Shown here: positions 11,301 to 22,753 of the stretch, piece after piece
Layout: each line of letters opens with the position of its first letter
Position numbering within the stretch: the first letter of the stretch is position 1
Origin: Bigelowiella natans CCMP2755
Lineage: Eukaryota > Cercozoa > Chlorarachniophyceae
Length of the DNA: 46,974 nucleotides
Direction of reading: 5' to 3'
Assembly: GCA_000320545.1 (NCBI GenBank)
Contig: ADNK01003053.1
Coordinates: 1 to 46,974 of the forward strand
Notes under the pieces: generated by a model
The model's input: the letters and a program-made list of their open reading frames with translations, nothing else
Databases searched by the model: none
What the model was told of the DNA's origin: nothing
Position numbers and translations under genes: made by a program

Positions 11301-11979
11301 ATATAGGGTCAGGAGTCGTTCCGATCTATCACAAACAGCTACTACCGCGGAAGTGCTGGCATTTTGGTTGTGTACGACATCACAAAGGCGTAGAAAGACG
11401 CTGTGATCCTGATCATCGGTAACAAAACCGACCTTGGAGATGCCAGACAGGTCCCTCGTTCCTTCTTCTACTTCTTCCTCTGATTCTTCTTCTTCTTCTC
11501 CTCATCCTCTTTGATTTAACGCATTCATCCTCTCCACGACAGCGAACCTGACCCCCCCTCGTATGGTTAATGTGTTAATTTAAAAAATGCCGGCAATAGG
11601 TTTCCACGGAGGAGGGGGAGAGCCTCGCCGCGAAGCACAATGCTCGCTTTGTCGAAACATCGGCCAAATCCGCGCACAACGTGGATAAAGCTTTCATGAT
11701 TACTGCAAGAGAGATACTGAAGGTAGGTGGCAATTACAGAAAGAAGAGAGTAGAACTGCAGGAAGTACATGGGGAGGACTAATAATGAGCACGTGTTTAT
11801 TCATGCCCTGATATCCACCAAATCTGAACACCGATTTGTGCTGTTCTACGCATCGAAAGACGGAACAATTCGCGGATAAAGCTATTGGAGGCGACAAGGA
11901 GCTGCTGATAAGTGAGAGGAAAAGCAACATAAATCTTGATGACGAAGAGAAAGAAAAACGAAGGTGCTGCAGTAAATAG
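10343..11979 (+). pseudogene. RAB2: Rab2-like small GTPase, seven exons, with in-frame TAG and missing internal segment
   Basis: Exons 10343-10391, 10567-10619, 10735-10798, 11021-11046, 11307-11450, 11600-11722, 11860-11979 are all in phase. Features in order: MADYKFIFKYIIVGDTG, P-loop GDTGVGKS, switch I region VHDMTIGVEFGARI, G3 WDTAGQE, G4 GNKTD, G5 ETSAKS, and a C-terminal RRCCSK with a Cys pair for geranylgeranylation. The start and switch I match Rab2, which acts between ER and Golgi and on vacuolar/lysosomal traffic. Exon 5 reads VVYDITKA, then TAG (11391-11393), then KDAVILIIGNKTD in the same frame. Compared with Rab2 about 17-18 residues are missing at exactly that point (helix alpha3 region). 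All other motifs and splice sites are intact, so this is either a very recent pseudogene or an assembly deletion. Confidence 0.85.
11226..11296. repeat. (TA)n microsatellite in the fourth intron of the Rab2-like gene
   Basis: About 35 TA units just upstream of the exon 5 acceptor at 11305-11306. Confidence 0.95.
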
Positions 11980-12694
11980 AAATGCTTGCGGCCCAGAAGT
12001 TAAGAAATTAAGATGTCGACGCACGCGCCGCTAGTGTCAATCTCACAGATAGATATCCTACTTATACTAGTCTAGACCTATTAACTATTAGCATCTCTTG
12101 ACCGTGCTTTGGTCTATAACAACTCATTATTCGAATATACGTGCACATCTAGATATGTTAGCATGAATGAACGATAGGTTAACCTGCGCTATCCCTAGAT
12201 CTAGAGATCCTCCTTCCCACAATCTAGCAATGCATGTACTAGCTAGCTAGTGCAGCACGCCCCTGCTGTCTAGCTGTGTGGCAAACATGTCTAAATGCCA
12301 CAGCGAGTAGCAACATACGAAAACTAATTCAACAAGGGCCAATCTCTAGAATGTCTATAGATGTAGTATTCTAGCTCTAGAGCTAGCTAGCTAGTAATTG
12401 CAAAATGATCAAGATAGTCCATGCTAGCATGCGTTATTGAATTTTGTTTGGAATGCATTTAGTGAGCTGAGCACGCTTGAAAGTCTTTCCGAGTTGCATG
12501 TTGACGTGTCCTGATTTTGTAGCTAGCGGCGCACATTTTTCATGCATCTGCGTAGCTTCATGGAACCAACTAGCCAACACTAAAAGAATCATTTACAACA
12601 TTAAATATTTTTGGATGGCGCCGCACAATTGAAGTATCTATATTACAATGCTTTAAGTTTTTCACATTTTTTCTAACATTACATATTGTTTATT
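11980..12694. other. Intergenic, CTAG-rich
   Basis: Between the 3' ends of the Rab2-like and seven-transmembrane genes. It repeats the CTAG/GCTAGC composition seen at 900-1780 (for example around 12238-12250 and 12376-12392). No gene is seen. Confidence 0.6.
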
Positions 12695-14996
12695 TCAATT
12701 TGCTCCTTTAAAATCGGCATACATCACGCTACTATGTCGTGCTCGTAGCATCCTAACAAATGCTTTGGGCCATGAAATCCAAGAGTAATAAAGGAGGAAA
12801 CAATATCCTACAGGGAAAGCATACGTGAAAATATCAATTGTCATAAAGTATTCGTCTGGTGAATAATATTCTCGAACTGTTTGCGTGGATGATGCCCAAT
12901 TTGCTGTTACGTACAATGAAGCAATTAATGTGAATATTGAAAATGCAATTCCTGCGACAGAAGACACAAAGATCTTCCGTAAAGCGGCAACGTTCTTTCT
13001 CTGATCGAAACAATAACTCAGTAAATTTGGGAGTACATTTTTTCAGTAAAGCAAATTAGTAACGCTTATTTATTCATTACCTCTCTATCTAACGCCTGGC
13101 GAGATATTTGAGCAACAGTCCGAAGGATGCGTGGTTTTGGGGAGCCCTTCGTCTTCCTTGCCTCGCCCTTTATTTTACTTGTGTTAACCTCGCTTTCGTT
13201 GACTTCAATGGCAGTATCATTCCCACCGAGTACATCAAGCACAGCTGGTGTCGAGGATGTAGGCAACGAAGAGTGCGCTTCTAATGTTGCGACTGTTGGC
13301 ATTGGATCTTTGACGGAGCCTTTCAACGATCCGATAGTTGTGTCGCCGTTCCAATTGCTGCTCCCAGCATCGAAGTGTCCCGAATTCATATACAGCTGGC
13401 TGCTTGTCTGATTATCAAGTCCACGAATAGGGAGTTCTATTCCATTGTAAGAGCTCACGCGTCCATGCGAAGAAGCCTCATTGATGTTGCTTTGAATTGA
13501 ATGACCTATTATATTTTTTTTATCTAGGGAACCTTCCTTTTCGGCTATCTCTTTGTTAAAACCCTTTTCGTGTCTTTTTTGAATATTAGTTTTGGTGAGA
13601 CTCTTAACCGGGCTAACTGCAACTTCTTTCTCTCGGGAGACTGTTGAAACAACGTTTATTTTCCTCGAAGGTATTTTGCATATGGCATTGGATATCTTAG
13701 TGGTGCTGCTAGCGCTAACACTTAAACTTTTTTCATCGGTCTGGAAGAGAGCACCTGGTCTATTCGTCGATGGCGCCGACAGTTTAGAGACACCTGCCCT
13801 TGCGCTCGGATGAATTCTAGATCGGGAAGGAGTGTGTTGCGACGCGCTGATAGCTGTTCCAGAAACAGAATGCTCTGGGATGTTAAGAGTAAGGTGCTGT
13901 GGCATGTTCTCAGCCTGGGAGTTTGGGCCAGAATTCGGAGACGATCTGGCAGTGATGGGGTTATTTGTTCTAGCTCGACCTTGTGAGTTGAATGGATTTT
14001 CGGAGCCCCATGGTGAATCTTAGGCAACAAGCAGTAAATTTAAATGTAGCAACTCAAAATCAATTAACGTTGGTTAATCATTCTCATAGCTGCATAGATA
14101 AAATATCCAAAGAAAAATCGACTATTTTTTTTTCTTCAATGAAGATATTTCACCTGTTGCTGGTTTTCTCTTCCCATGTGACCGAGTACTCTCAACATGC
14201 CTGTCGGCCATCATTCGCGCCTTATGGTAAAGACTGTACATTGTCTTTGTAAAGAGTGTTCCGAGAATCAAAGCTCTATTAAACATTATAATTCAAAATG
14301 AAGGTTGGATTATGTCAATCTATACTCTGTGTTAGATTATTATACTGGCACCCGAGGCAATAGGAAGCTGATCTGATTGCGAAGAATTTGATTTTGTTCA
14401 AAGCAAGAGTCAATACTATGGATGTCCACTGCATAATCTGCACTACGATTGCCTTCAAATTGTAAAATATGTATCAGCTGTTGATGGGAATGGCAAAATA
14501 TATTGTAATGTTTGTACCACTCCAATGAAGATAGACTTGTAGTAGCGAGGAATATATTTTGTAAGTTTTGCAGCCCGAAAATTTGCACATAAGACCACGA
14601 AGAGTACGTATGAAGAAATTAGTAGAAGACAATCCTAAGTATTAAAACATAATCAAGTAATTATCTTTTAGACATGACTAAAAGAATTATTACCCCAGCA
14701 AGAGCATGGCAAAGACCAACAATTTGCCATGGAAGAACTACGGGTTCGCGGTGACCGAGAAAGGCAACAAAGCAAATGGAAACTCCCACGAGAGCGGCTC
14801 TAAAATAAACGCGTTCATCATTGGTTGTATTCAATTATTTCATCCCACACAATGAACGCAACACTTACCTGTGGATTCTCTGTTTTGGTATGTTCTGACT
14901 TCGCAGCGAGATCTGGACCAACAGGAGTGCAGCACACACAACACATATGCTTCCACGAACTGAGTCAGAGACGACAGCGGCAACCAACACTCGCAT
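12695..14996 (-). CDS. Putative seven-transmembrane protein with a long third internal loop (TOM1/THH1/GPR137-like layout)
   Basis: Exons in order: 14869-14996 (ATG at 14996), 14694-14799, from 14634 to about 14518, from about 14276 or 14244 to 14154, 13081-14018, and 12695-13000 with TAA. Hydrophobic segments appear in order: GSICVVCAALLLVQISL; ALVGVSICFVAFLG; PWQIVGLCHALAG; DCLLLISSYVLFVVLCANF; YYKSIFIGV joined to ALILGTLF; AGIAFSIFTLIASLYVTANW; IDIFTYAFPVGYCFLLYYSW. That makes about seven helices. Between helices five and six lies a 312-residue exon, rich in Ser, Thr and Asn, without hydrophobic stretches. The helix spacing and the aromatic/Cys-rich core recall plant TOM1/THH1 and animal GPR137 membrane proteins. 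That assignment is an inference from layout only. The junction between exons 3 and 4 does not resolve in phase, so a short exon may be missing there. Confidence 0.6.
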
Positions 14997-17135
14997 GATG
15001 CAATGCGATAGTGGCACTCACGAATTATCCGCTTACAAGGAGGAATGGGGTCGGTCTCATCTTATTGTCCAAACTTCACACTTCTTGTCACAAAACGATG
15101 GCGATTCTGTGAATGCGACATCAAAATGCAGCCACAATTTTGAGGGAATGTGTGTCGCATTCCTTGCCTTGTTTGACTTGTTGCACTGCCATGAACATCA
15201 AGTTGCGACAGGTCATGATGCCAAGTCGCGATGAGATGAACCAAGGACATTTCGAGAGGAAATATTCGGTTTGTGGACAACTCAATGGAACGCAATGGTC
15301 AAGCCACAGGGAAGGAGCACGGTGCAATTCAAAGCGAAGAGGCCTAGCCATTGATGCGAATCTGAACGCAAGTGAGCATGGAGATTGCGGGTGTGGGAGA
15401 AATCCATGAGATTTGCAAAAGCACTGGCTCCATCTTGAAAGAGACGAAAGAAAATCATCGAATTGCGAACGGTGAAGGAGCTGCAAAAGTGCTTCAGTCA
15501 GCCTCTTGAAACCTGCTGTTGAGAGTTTGTGCGAACGGAGACCAACTCAAGAAGTCCTCAGAGAAGTGACCACTGTTTTGGTAGTGTGCGAGAGTTCATC
15601 GTGTCGTTCCAGGGACAGGGTTGGTTCAAGAAGTGCTTTTCGAAGAGGCACAAGAACGAGTTCAAGTCGACACGCCCAAGTCGCACACCCAACACTGGAA
15701 AAGAATCGTTGAGAATGATTGTGCTCACCTTTGCAGCCTTCTTCTCAAGTTCAGAAGGCGCGCTTGACCACACTTTGCCTTCTGGATCCACCGCCATTTT
15801 TGAAGAGCACTTTTGACCTCCAGGCACCTCTCCAGCTCTGGACCTGGCTGGCTGGAAGCCACCAAAAAAAAAGTTCCAAGCCAGCAAGCACGATGTCATC
15901 ACGGTCTCTCCAGCCATCAGCAGCTCCTTCTCGACGTGCTTCCGAAACATTGCCAGACTTTTGTGATGAGCTCGAACGAGCACAGCAAGTTTCGCAGCGC
16001 CTTCGGAACAAGACTTGTGAAGGGAGTTTTGCTCCAACTTTTCACGAGGTTGTGCATCGAGTGCGACACGCAGGTGCCTCACCTGGTTCTCTCTTCACTC
16101 GTGGCTGTGGCGGTCGGTCTGGGGGACTCCTTTGGCTTCGATCAACCGATGAGCCCTGCCGAAACGTGGACCTGCACAGTGCGATGTGTGCTGGTGTGGC
16201 TCGACAGTTTTTCCACACACTTGCACTTTCCACGCGACAGCTGGTGGTCGAGCTGACCGTCCCTGCCCAGACCGAGCTTGAGCGCACAACGAAGCTGCCC
16301 ACCGGGGAGGAAAGCACTCCCCCAAGGCAGCTCCGGCGCCACACACCTCGTGCGAACTGCTGGACTCCAGGACTGGCAAACCCCACGCGGACTGGCGGGT
16401 GCTCTGTTCACCACCTCCGCCTCCTGCGACCCCCACCTCTTGCAGTGTGTGCACTGGTGGACTGGGCCAGCTGGCCCGACAACCCTGTGCCCTTCAGGCC
16501 ACCAAGCGGCTGGCCCGTGCCAGGCACAGGCAGGGGAGGTGCACACCCACCCCCTGTCGCCCTCGTCCAGCACAGTGGACCCCACCCCCGTTGCCAACCA
16601 CGTGGTTGACTTTGCAGGGCGTGCTGGCACGGACCGACCTGCAACGAAGTGCGCCGTGGAGCACCACACACCAACAACAGCAGCACCTCGTGGTGGTGCG
16701 ACCAAGTGTGCTGACAAGGAAGGTCCTGCTGTGCAAGAGACGAACTTCCAGGTGCTCAAGCACGGGGTCTTTCCAGGCGGTGCCTGCGGACGACCCCAAC
16801 GTCAGTGACATTGCGAAGTGCAAACTGGTGTTCAAAGTCAAAGCAAACCGTGACGGGACAGCAGACAAGTGCAACACGTGCCAGCGTGGCTGTGTGCCAA
16901 GGGGTTTGCACAGGTGGCCTCCAGTCCTCTCTGTTGCACTCTTCTTTGACAGCTGCACGCCGTGCAGCACCCGTCCCGCCCTTTTCACAAGCTCCAGAGC
17001 TGTGCAGGGACGAAGCAATGAGTGGTTCCTTGGAGTGAACGCACTGTCCCCCAAGGTGGCAAGGCCAGAGCCGTGGGGGATCACGTTGTGCAGAGTGAGG
17101 TCCAGGGTCGAGCACAAATCGATGCCACGCTCCGT

Positions 17136-17208
17136 GCCACGGGCTGGCGGGTCAGACGGCACCACAAAGTGCACCCGTCACTTCCAACCAAGTGGACACC
17201 TTTGAGGC
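17136..17208 (+). repeat. 73-bp direct repeat, copy 1
   Basis: Begins gccacgggctggcgggtcag and ends ggacacctttgaggc. It matches 18374-18446 with about two differences, in the same orientation, 1238 bp apart. Confidence 0.85.
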
Positions 17209-17339
17209 CACGAACTCCACGGTGGCCGTTGCAGTGTTCGACTTGTGCTTGTCTGGACGGGTGCTTTTGTTGTGCGTGGTGCCGTTTGTGGAGCCCAACA
17301 ACACCCCGTGCAACGCCCTGTTGGACAGCCCCAGGCGCT

Positions 17340-18164
17340 GAGTTTCTCACCTGTTGCAAGTTCGGTGGTTCAACCTTTCCTGCTTCAGGCAGAGGTTCGG
17401 GACGGACTGGACACCATCGTCCACGTGGACGCAGGGGCAGGCCCACTTTTCCCCCCACTCCAGCACTCCCTCGCGTGTGAAAGAGCAGGGCTGGAGGGGT
17501 CCACCTTTGACTGCCGGAAGCCGGTGCCTTTGAAGTGACTGGCGAGTGCGTGGTGGAAGCACTTGGGACCTCCCTTGGTGCCACGCAAGCACGCAACTGG
17601 GCGATGCTTTGTTTCGCTTCAGGTGGTGTCCAGGGGAAACGTCCACACCTGGGAGGGGTGCACGCACGTGGGGTGCTCTGGCTCCACGTCGGCCGTGAGG
17701 AAGGCCCCGCTGACGTCAAACTCCACGGTGGTCGTTCCCCGGGTGGCTGCCAAAAAAAACAGCAACTCCACTGAGGAGGTGCGGGAGACAGGTGCAAACG
17801 TGTCCGCGGCGGGGTGGTCGGTGATTGCACTCCTTGCAAGTCGCCCACGGACACCAGGTCTGGAGGTCTTCCTCCCAGCCAGTGGGGAAGGCCGTGTTGT
17901 GTTTCCAGGCGCTGCGCAACGGCTGGCACGCTCCGCACGTCCAGTCGTCGTCCCAAGGCACAGTGGCCCTGCTGCCAGCTTTTGCACCTTCGACTCACTC
18001 ACACTTGGCGTGGACGGCGTGTGACTCATCACGTCGATGTTGTGTCGTTGTTGCGGACTTTCATTCAGTTCCAAGTTCAACGGCTTCACGCAATGGAGTC
18101 CACGCCTGCAAAGGTCCCACCAACGGTCGGTGTTTCGCGCGAACAGGTGTCGTTTTTCAAGCAC
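17340..18164 (-). pseudogene. Degenerate Ty1/copia-type reverse transcriptase fragment
   Basis: On the minus strand the classic copia RT landmarks appear in order but in shifting frames. ADTFAPVSRTSSVELLFFLA then TTTVEFDVSGAFLTADVEP lie at about 17810-17680. The segment ALASHFKGTGFRQSKVDPSS lies at about 17555-17490. A catalytic-motif equivalent VHVDDG lies at 17431-17416, where the family usually has YVDD. An upstream piece, DLVSVGDLQ (about 17860), matches the usual position of the ARLVARGF motif. At least three frameshifts separate these pieces and no gag, protease or integrase was found in phase. The element is therefore dead and truncated. The RT family assignment rests on the order and spacing of the motifs. 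Confidence 0.75.
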
Positions 18165-18373
18165 CCGTTGGCGTGGTGCAAAACTCTGATGGTGTCCGTT
18201 CTGTGTGCTCCGAAAAACCAGACGAAATCGATTTCAGCTCCTCCTCTGACTCAGGAGGTTCGGAGCCTTTGTGCACCCCTGCCAAACTGGCAAGTTTCCC
18301 GAGCACAAGGCACCGGAAAGTGAGGCAAAAGCAAGCAGTGTCAAGAAGGTGAGAGAAGGAACATCGTTTTTTG

Positions 18374-18446
18374 GCCACGGGCTGGCGGGTCAGGCGGCAC
18401 CACAAAGTGCACCCGTCACTTCCAACCAAGTGGACACCTTTGAAGC
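18374..18446 (+). repeat. 73-bp direct repeat, copy 2
   Basis: Near-identical to 17136-17208. The reverse-transcriptase remnant lies between the two copies. It could be a terminal-repeat remnant or a local duplication. Confidence 0.85.
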
Positions 18447-18659
18447 TGCGAACGGCGCCATTGGAACAAACGAAAGCTGAGAGTGTTTGAGTTCAGCACG
18501 CAAAGCGTGGAACCTGCAACCAGTGAATTGAGTGAGACGATTGCCGCACACACTGACAAGAGATTGAAGTGGTGCAAGAACGGTCTGAACGTGTTCGGTC
18601 AGGCTTCAGCGTTCAACGTGCTGGCGTGACTTGCAAACTTTTCAACACAACGAACCACC

Positions 18660-18760
18660 TGCCGGAGGCCCGCAAAGAGCACTTCTGCCGTGCTTGTGGT
18701 GAGAAAGGGCACAACAGGCCAGCAGGGCCAACAAAAAGTGCACCAAGCACCCGAAGAGAC
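18660..18760 (+). pseudogene. Zinc-knuckle-like fragment (gag or transposase remnant)
   Basis: Plus-strand frame reads EHFCRACGEKGHNRPAGPTK, that is C-X2-C-X4-H followed at the fourth ligand position by Gly instead of Cys. Such CCHC knuckles occur in retroelement gag proteins and in some transposases. The strand is opposite to the nearby reverse transcriptase, so it may belong to another element. Short and decayed. Confidence 0.35.
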
Positions 18761-19034
18761 AGAAAAATTTCTTGCATCAGTTCGATGATGTGACAGGTGG
18801 TGATCCATGTTTGGATGTTTTGACCAAGTTCACTGGGAAAAGCACGCTTGGTGGTGTGATCCAGGTCAAAGCATGGCACAAGTGTTGATCAATCATTGAA
18901 GTGTTTTCCACTTGGAACACACTCATGCCAGCCAGCTTTTGTTGAAATTTGAGTTCTCCCTCCCCCCTCCCCCCGCGCCCCCCCGCGCCCCCCCCTCCTT
19001 CCAGCGTTGCACGCAAGGCCAAGACTGGAAGAAG

Positions 19035-19037
<3 letters not shown>

Positions 19038-19070
<33 letters not shown>
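19038..19070. repeat. Poly-G run of 33
   Basis: Uninterrupted G homopolymer. Its length in the assembly is likely approximate. It follows a C-rich segment (18960-18998), so the two could pair in a single strand. Confidence 0.95.
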
Positions 19071-19072
<2 letters not shown>

Positions 19073-20614
19073 GACAGGGACAACTTTGATGACACCTGAG
19101 CACGGTGTCGTGATGAACGTTGCCCAGAACGTGTGCGCATGTTTTTTTGGTGAGCGCGCTGCGCACTCATGCCGCAGCAATGTGCAAACTTGACAAGTTC
19201 GCGAGTTCGGCCCAAAAGTGCGCCGCGTGCGTGCAAGTTTTGCAGAGCGGGCCGTTTTTTTTGTTGAATCGTGTGTTCAATCATCGAAAGAAAGTCAGAA
19301 AAAAGTTTGGTGGGAACCCGTTCAGCCCCCGCAACGTGTCTGTGTGTGCACGACTTCCGTGTGGAGTTCAGACTGGAACTCACTTGAAAACACCAGCACG
19401 AACTCAGAAACTTCGAAAGCATCGTGTTCGACTTCGACGCTTTTTGTGGATCAAGTGACTCTGCACACGTTTCACTGAAAGCTGCGTCTGCATCGCGTGC
19501 ACAAGTGAGTCAAAATTGAATCAACACTGACACTCGACACGTGCCGTCAATGTGGCTCACAACACGCAGTTGACAAGTGCCGCTTTGGCATTGTGGAAGA
19601 ACTCGTCTTTGAGTTTGCATTGAGGGTCGTTCACACAGCTTGAGCAACGGCGCCAGCTGTCAGTTCACACCACCGTTGTCTGTGCCACGCACTTCCACGA
19701 TGGAAGTGCACCGAGAAAAAAAAATCACTGGAGGATGAGCAGAGAGCTGGAGAGCAGAGACAATGCCAGAATGGTTGAAAAATTGCCACACGAGAGACAG
19801 AGAGCAGAGGCAGAGAAAAAGCAAGTGTGATCAGCGGAGTGAAGCTGGGATGCCTGACTGGCCAGCTAGGTGCACGCCAAAAGCCAAAAATTGAAAGCGG
19901 GAATGTGAGTTGCTGGCAAAGCGTGCATGCAAAAGTTTGATCTCTTGAGCGGAATGATGCCACACGAGACACCTGGGCACACCTGCCAGATGCATGCTGA
20001 CATGGGGCTGCAACGTGAATGAGCGGATGTGCACGACGATGATGTGACACCCATGAGTTCACCAGTTCACTTGGGAGTGGTCAGAGCCGGCCTGCCAGTG
20101 CCAGCTAGCTAGCTAGAGCAGTGAATCAAACACGGCTAGACTGCGCGATGCCACCCAATCTAGCCACCTCCTCCATGTCCGATTCAGCCAATGCAATCAC
20201 AGCTCCAAATCTCGATCTGATGATTCTGAACACGCTGCTGCTGTCACGAGCACGCTGGCACGCTTTGCCAAACACAACCACCATGTTGGAGACTCAAGAA
20301 AGTGAAACAATGCGTCTGTGCGCATTCCCTTGCGAAGAAGAATTGTTGCCTTGCACAAAACGACTGTTACGCCTCATCACACTCTCATCTGAGTAGGTCG
20401 TCTTCATTCGCAAAATTCATGAATATGCCCCGCATCATCATCTCTTTCTTGTTTGGAGGAGCGAGATTTCTAATCTTTTCTAGCAAGCTCTGCAATTGCA
20501 TACGCAAAACAAACACACCCACACATCCGATTATCGTAACGCAAAGCACGAACTATGTGAATGGACTACGCGTATACGGCAAAAGAACAATGGATGTCTG
20601 TGCAAAAAGTTGAT

Positions 20615-21741
20615 TTATTCTACATTTATCATTTTACATCCCAACAAGACCTGGTTGAGACTTTTGTACTCAAACTTTGGAATCTTTTCTTTTTCTTTCT
20701 CTACCAGCACAGTCTTCACACCCTCCTGCGCCAGTAATTGCCAACATCACAATTAAAAAAAAATTAGAAGAGGAAAGTACAGTTCGTTCCTTCCAGTGAA
20801 ACCACACACCCATAGCTAAGAAGGCCTTACTTTCTCTCTTATTGTTACCTGAAAATCAGCTCTGTAAACAAGCTCCACTCCCAACGCATATCTGCACCAA
20901 AACAAGATCGATGAAGGCAACATGAATATGCGAAGCAATCACCATCGTTACAAGCCACACTGTGTTTTCTATTGGCGAGAGTTTATAAGACATTTAAATA
21001 AATTCTGAGAATCCTAAAACATGCTCTGTCAATCAGATTGCGTGGAATTTGGAAGAAACAAAGAAATATTACTCTCTGGCTAGCACGGCTTCGATATCCG
21101 GAAGCTTTGCCGCCTCGTGCTTTGGCCGCGACATCATCGCAATTTTCTCCAGTTCCGCTATTATGGCGAGTGTGCGTATTTGCACATTGTACGACGCAGA
21201 GAGAAAGAATACACAAAGTATAAAAAATGTTTTATAAAAAATGTAAAAAGTAAAAAATGTTTTATAAATTTTTTTGACAAATGGTAAAAATATGTATCTA
21301 ATAAATGGGTAAATTTTAGATTTGTGAATGGAAGCCCATTCGCATTCATTTATGTCTCTGCATGATAAATGGGCAAATTCTGGATTTATGAATGCATACG
21401 CAAGAAGAAAAATGTAGCATTGTTTTAAAGAAAGCATGAATTTTAAACGACCGTATCACGACTTTTGCTTTCATGCAAAGAAAGATAATAATTTGTTACA
21501 GATCTTTCCGGCCTCCGCATGCAGCTTATTATGCTAGATTTGTAGAAAAATAAAGATCAAAGATAAAATTGAATTTACCATCAGGTATTTCGTCCAGATT
21601 CGGTGGGTAGAGCAGCTTACGCATCCTCTTTCCATCTCTAAACTCATCGGCTTATGGTACGATGGGCAGGGCACACATAAATATACATTTATAAACATGA
21701 AACCCGACAAAGATAGGAAGTGAAAGATCGAAAGAGAGAAT

Positions 21742-21783
<42 letters not shown>

Positions 21784-22210
21784 TGAACATTTAACAATAT
21801 TACAACCTAACGATAACACAAAGCTGATAAGTGAAATCAATTTTCACCCATTACAGAAAGAAATCTACGACTACATATAGCAATGTTCATAGGCACTTCG
21901 ATTCAGAGTGGACACTTTCACACAAAAAGGTCGAGTGGTGCATAAAAGCAGGTTCTCTTAATGCTGGCTACATTTCGAGTTATATGAATGCTGCCAAACC
22001 GTATTTCTGGTAATTCCTATGTATGAGCATCAGGTGCTGCCAGAAGGCCTCTTGGGTGTAGGCCGATCCCCTGTCAGAATGGTCATGAATAGGGAGATAA
22101 ATACAACGACAAGGAATCGTTGTTTTGTGTTGTGATAACCAGTGACGCATGTATACACTTTAGCATTGCGCAGTATAATGAGTACACACACGCACACACA
22201 TGTGTATACC

Positions 22211-22260
<50 letters not shown>

Positions 22261-22717
22261 TTATATATAAGAAACTATCTAAAAATTTATTGAAAATACA
22301 GCATTATTTATACTCTTCACACATACACGCTAGTGACCGTTCTGCGTCCGCAACGACTCGACGAGCGAATTCCTTAAACTGCTCGGAGCGCTCTCCTGGC
22401 ATTTCCAACAGGAGCAGCAGCAACAACAACAATTGTAGATAGAGCATCCATCCACATATTCAAAACGAAATAGCAGCGCATTTTGAGAATACAACTCCGC
22501 ATTATGTTCAAAAGCCATTTCAGACTATGGATTTTAATCATGGTCTTTCGCAATGTTCTCTCGCTATTGATGGAATAAACACACGCCTTATTTTATTCTT
22601 GCAAATAAAATAGGCTGGCGAGGTACCCCTCTTTGTGGCGTTGCGAAGAGCTTCCATAGCCTCATGCGAGTGATTGCAGTTGCTTCACCAGATTGACAAA
22701 ACATAAATGTTATATCA

Positions 22718-22753
<36 letters not shown>

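Larger units (their letters stand above)
14997..20614. mobile_element. Accessory block of decayed mobile-element DNA
   Basis: About 5.6 kb with long but meaningless frames in all six phases and no splice-consistent gene. It contains a frameshifted copia-type reverse transcriptase (minus strand), a plus-strand zinc-knuckle-like fragment, a 73-bp direct repeat, a 33-base G run and gcaagt/gtgcac-rich words unlike the flanking DNA. A plus-strand piece at 15595-15690 (SFQGQGWFKKCFSKRHKNEF) faintly resembles CENP-B/pogo-type DNA-binding regions, which I cannot confirm. From about 19500 the sequence grades into CTAG-bearing intergenic DNA (20101-20115). Confidence 0.5.

Noticed and set aside
14340-14588. 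82-codon minus-strand frame inside the seven-transmembrane gene
   Set aside because: A different frame of the same stretch encodes the fourth and fifth helices. This one is a shadow plus intron.
15719-18164. Long overlapping open frames on both strands (up to about 300 codons)
   Set aside because: They overlap each other in all phases, are Pro/Arg/Ser/Cys-rich from GC-rich DNA, lack splice logic, and one region is explained by a frameshifted reverse transcriptase on the minus strand.
22440-22510. Minus-strand segment MAFEHNAELYSQNALLFRFE as a hydrolase exon
   Set aside because: The flanking exons 22627-22682 and 22329-22395 join directly in phase with canonical sites. Including this one needs a weak donor.
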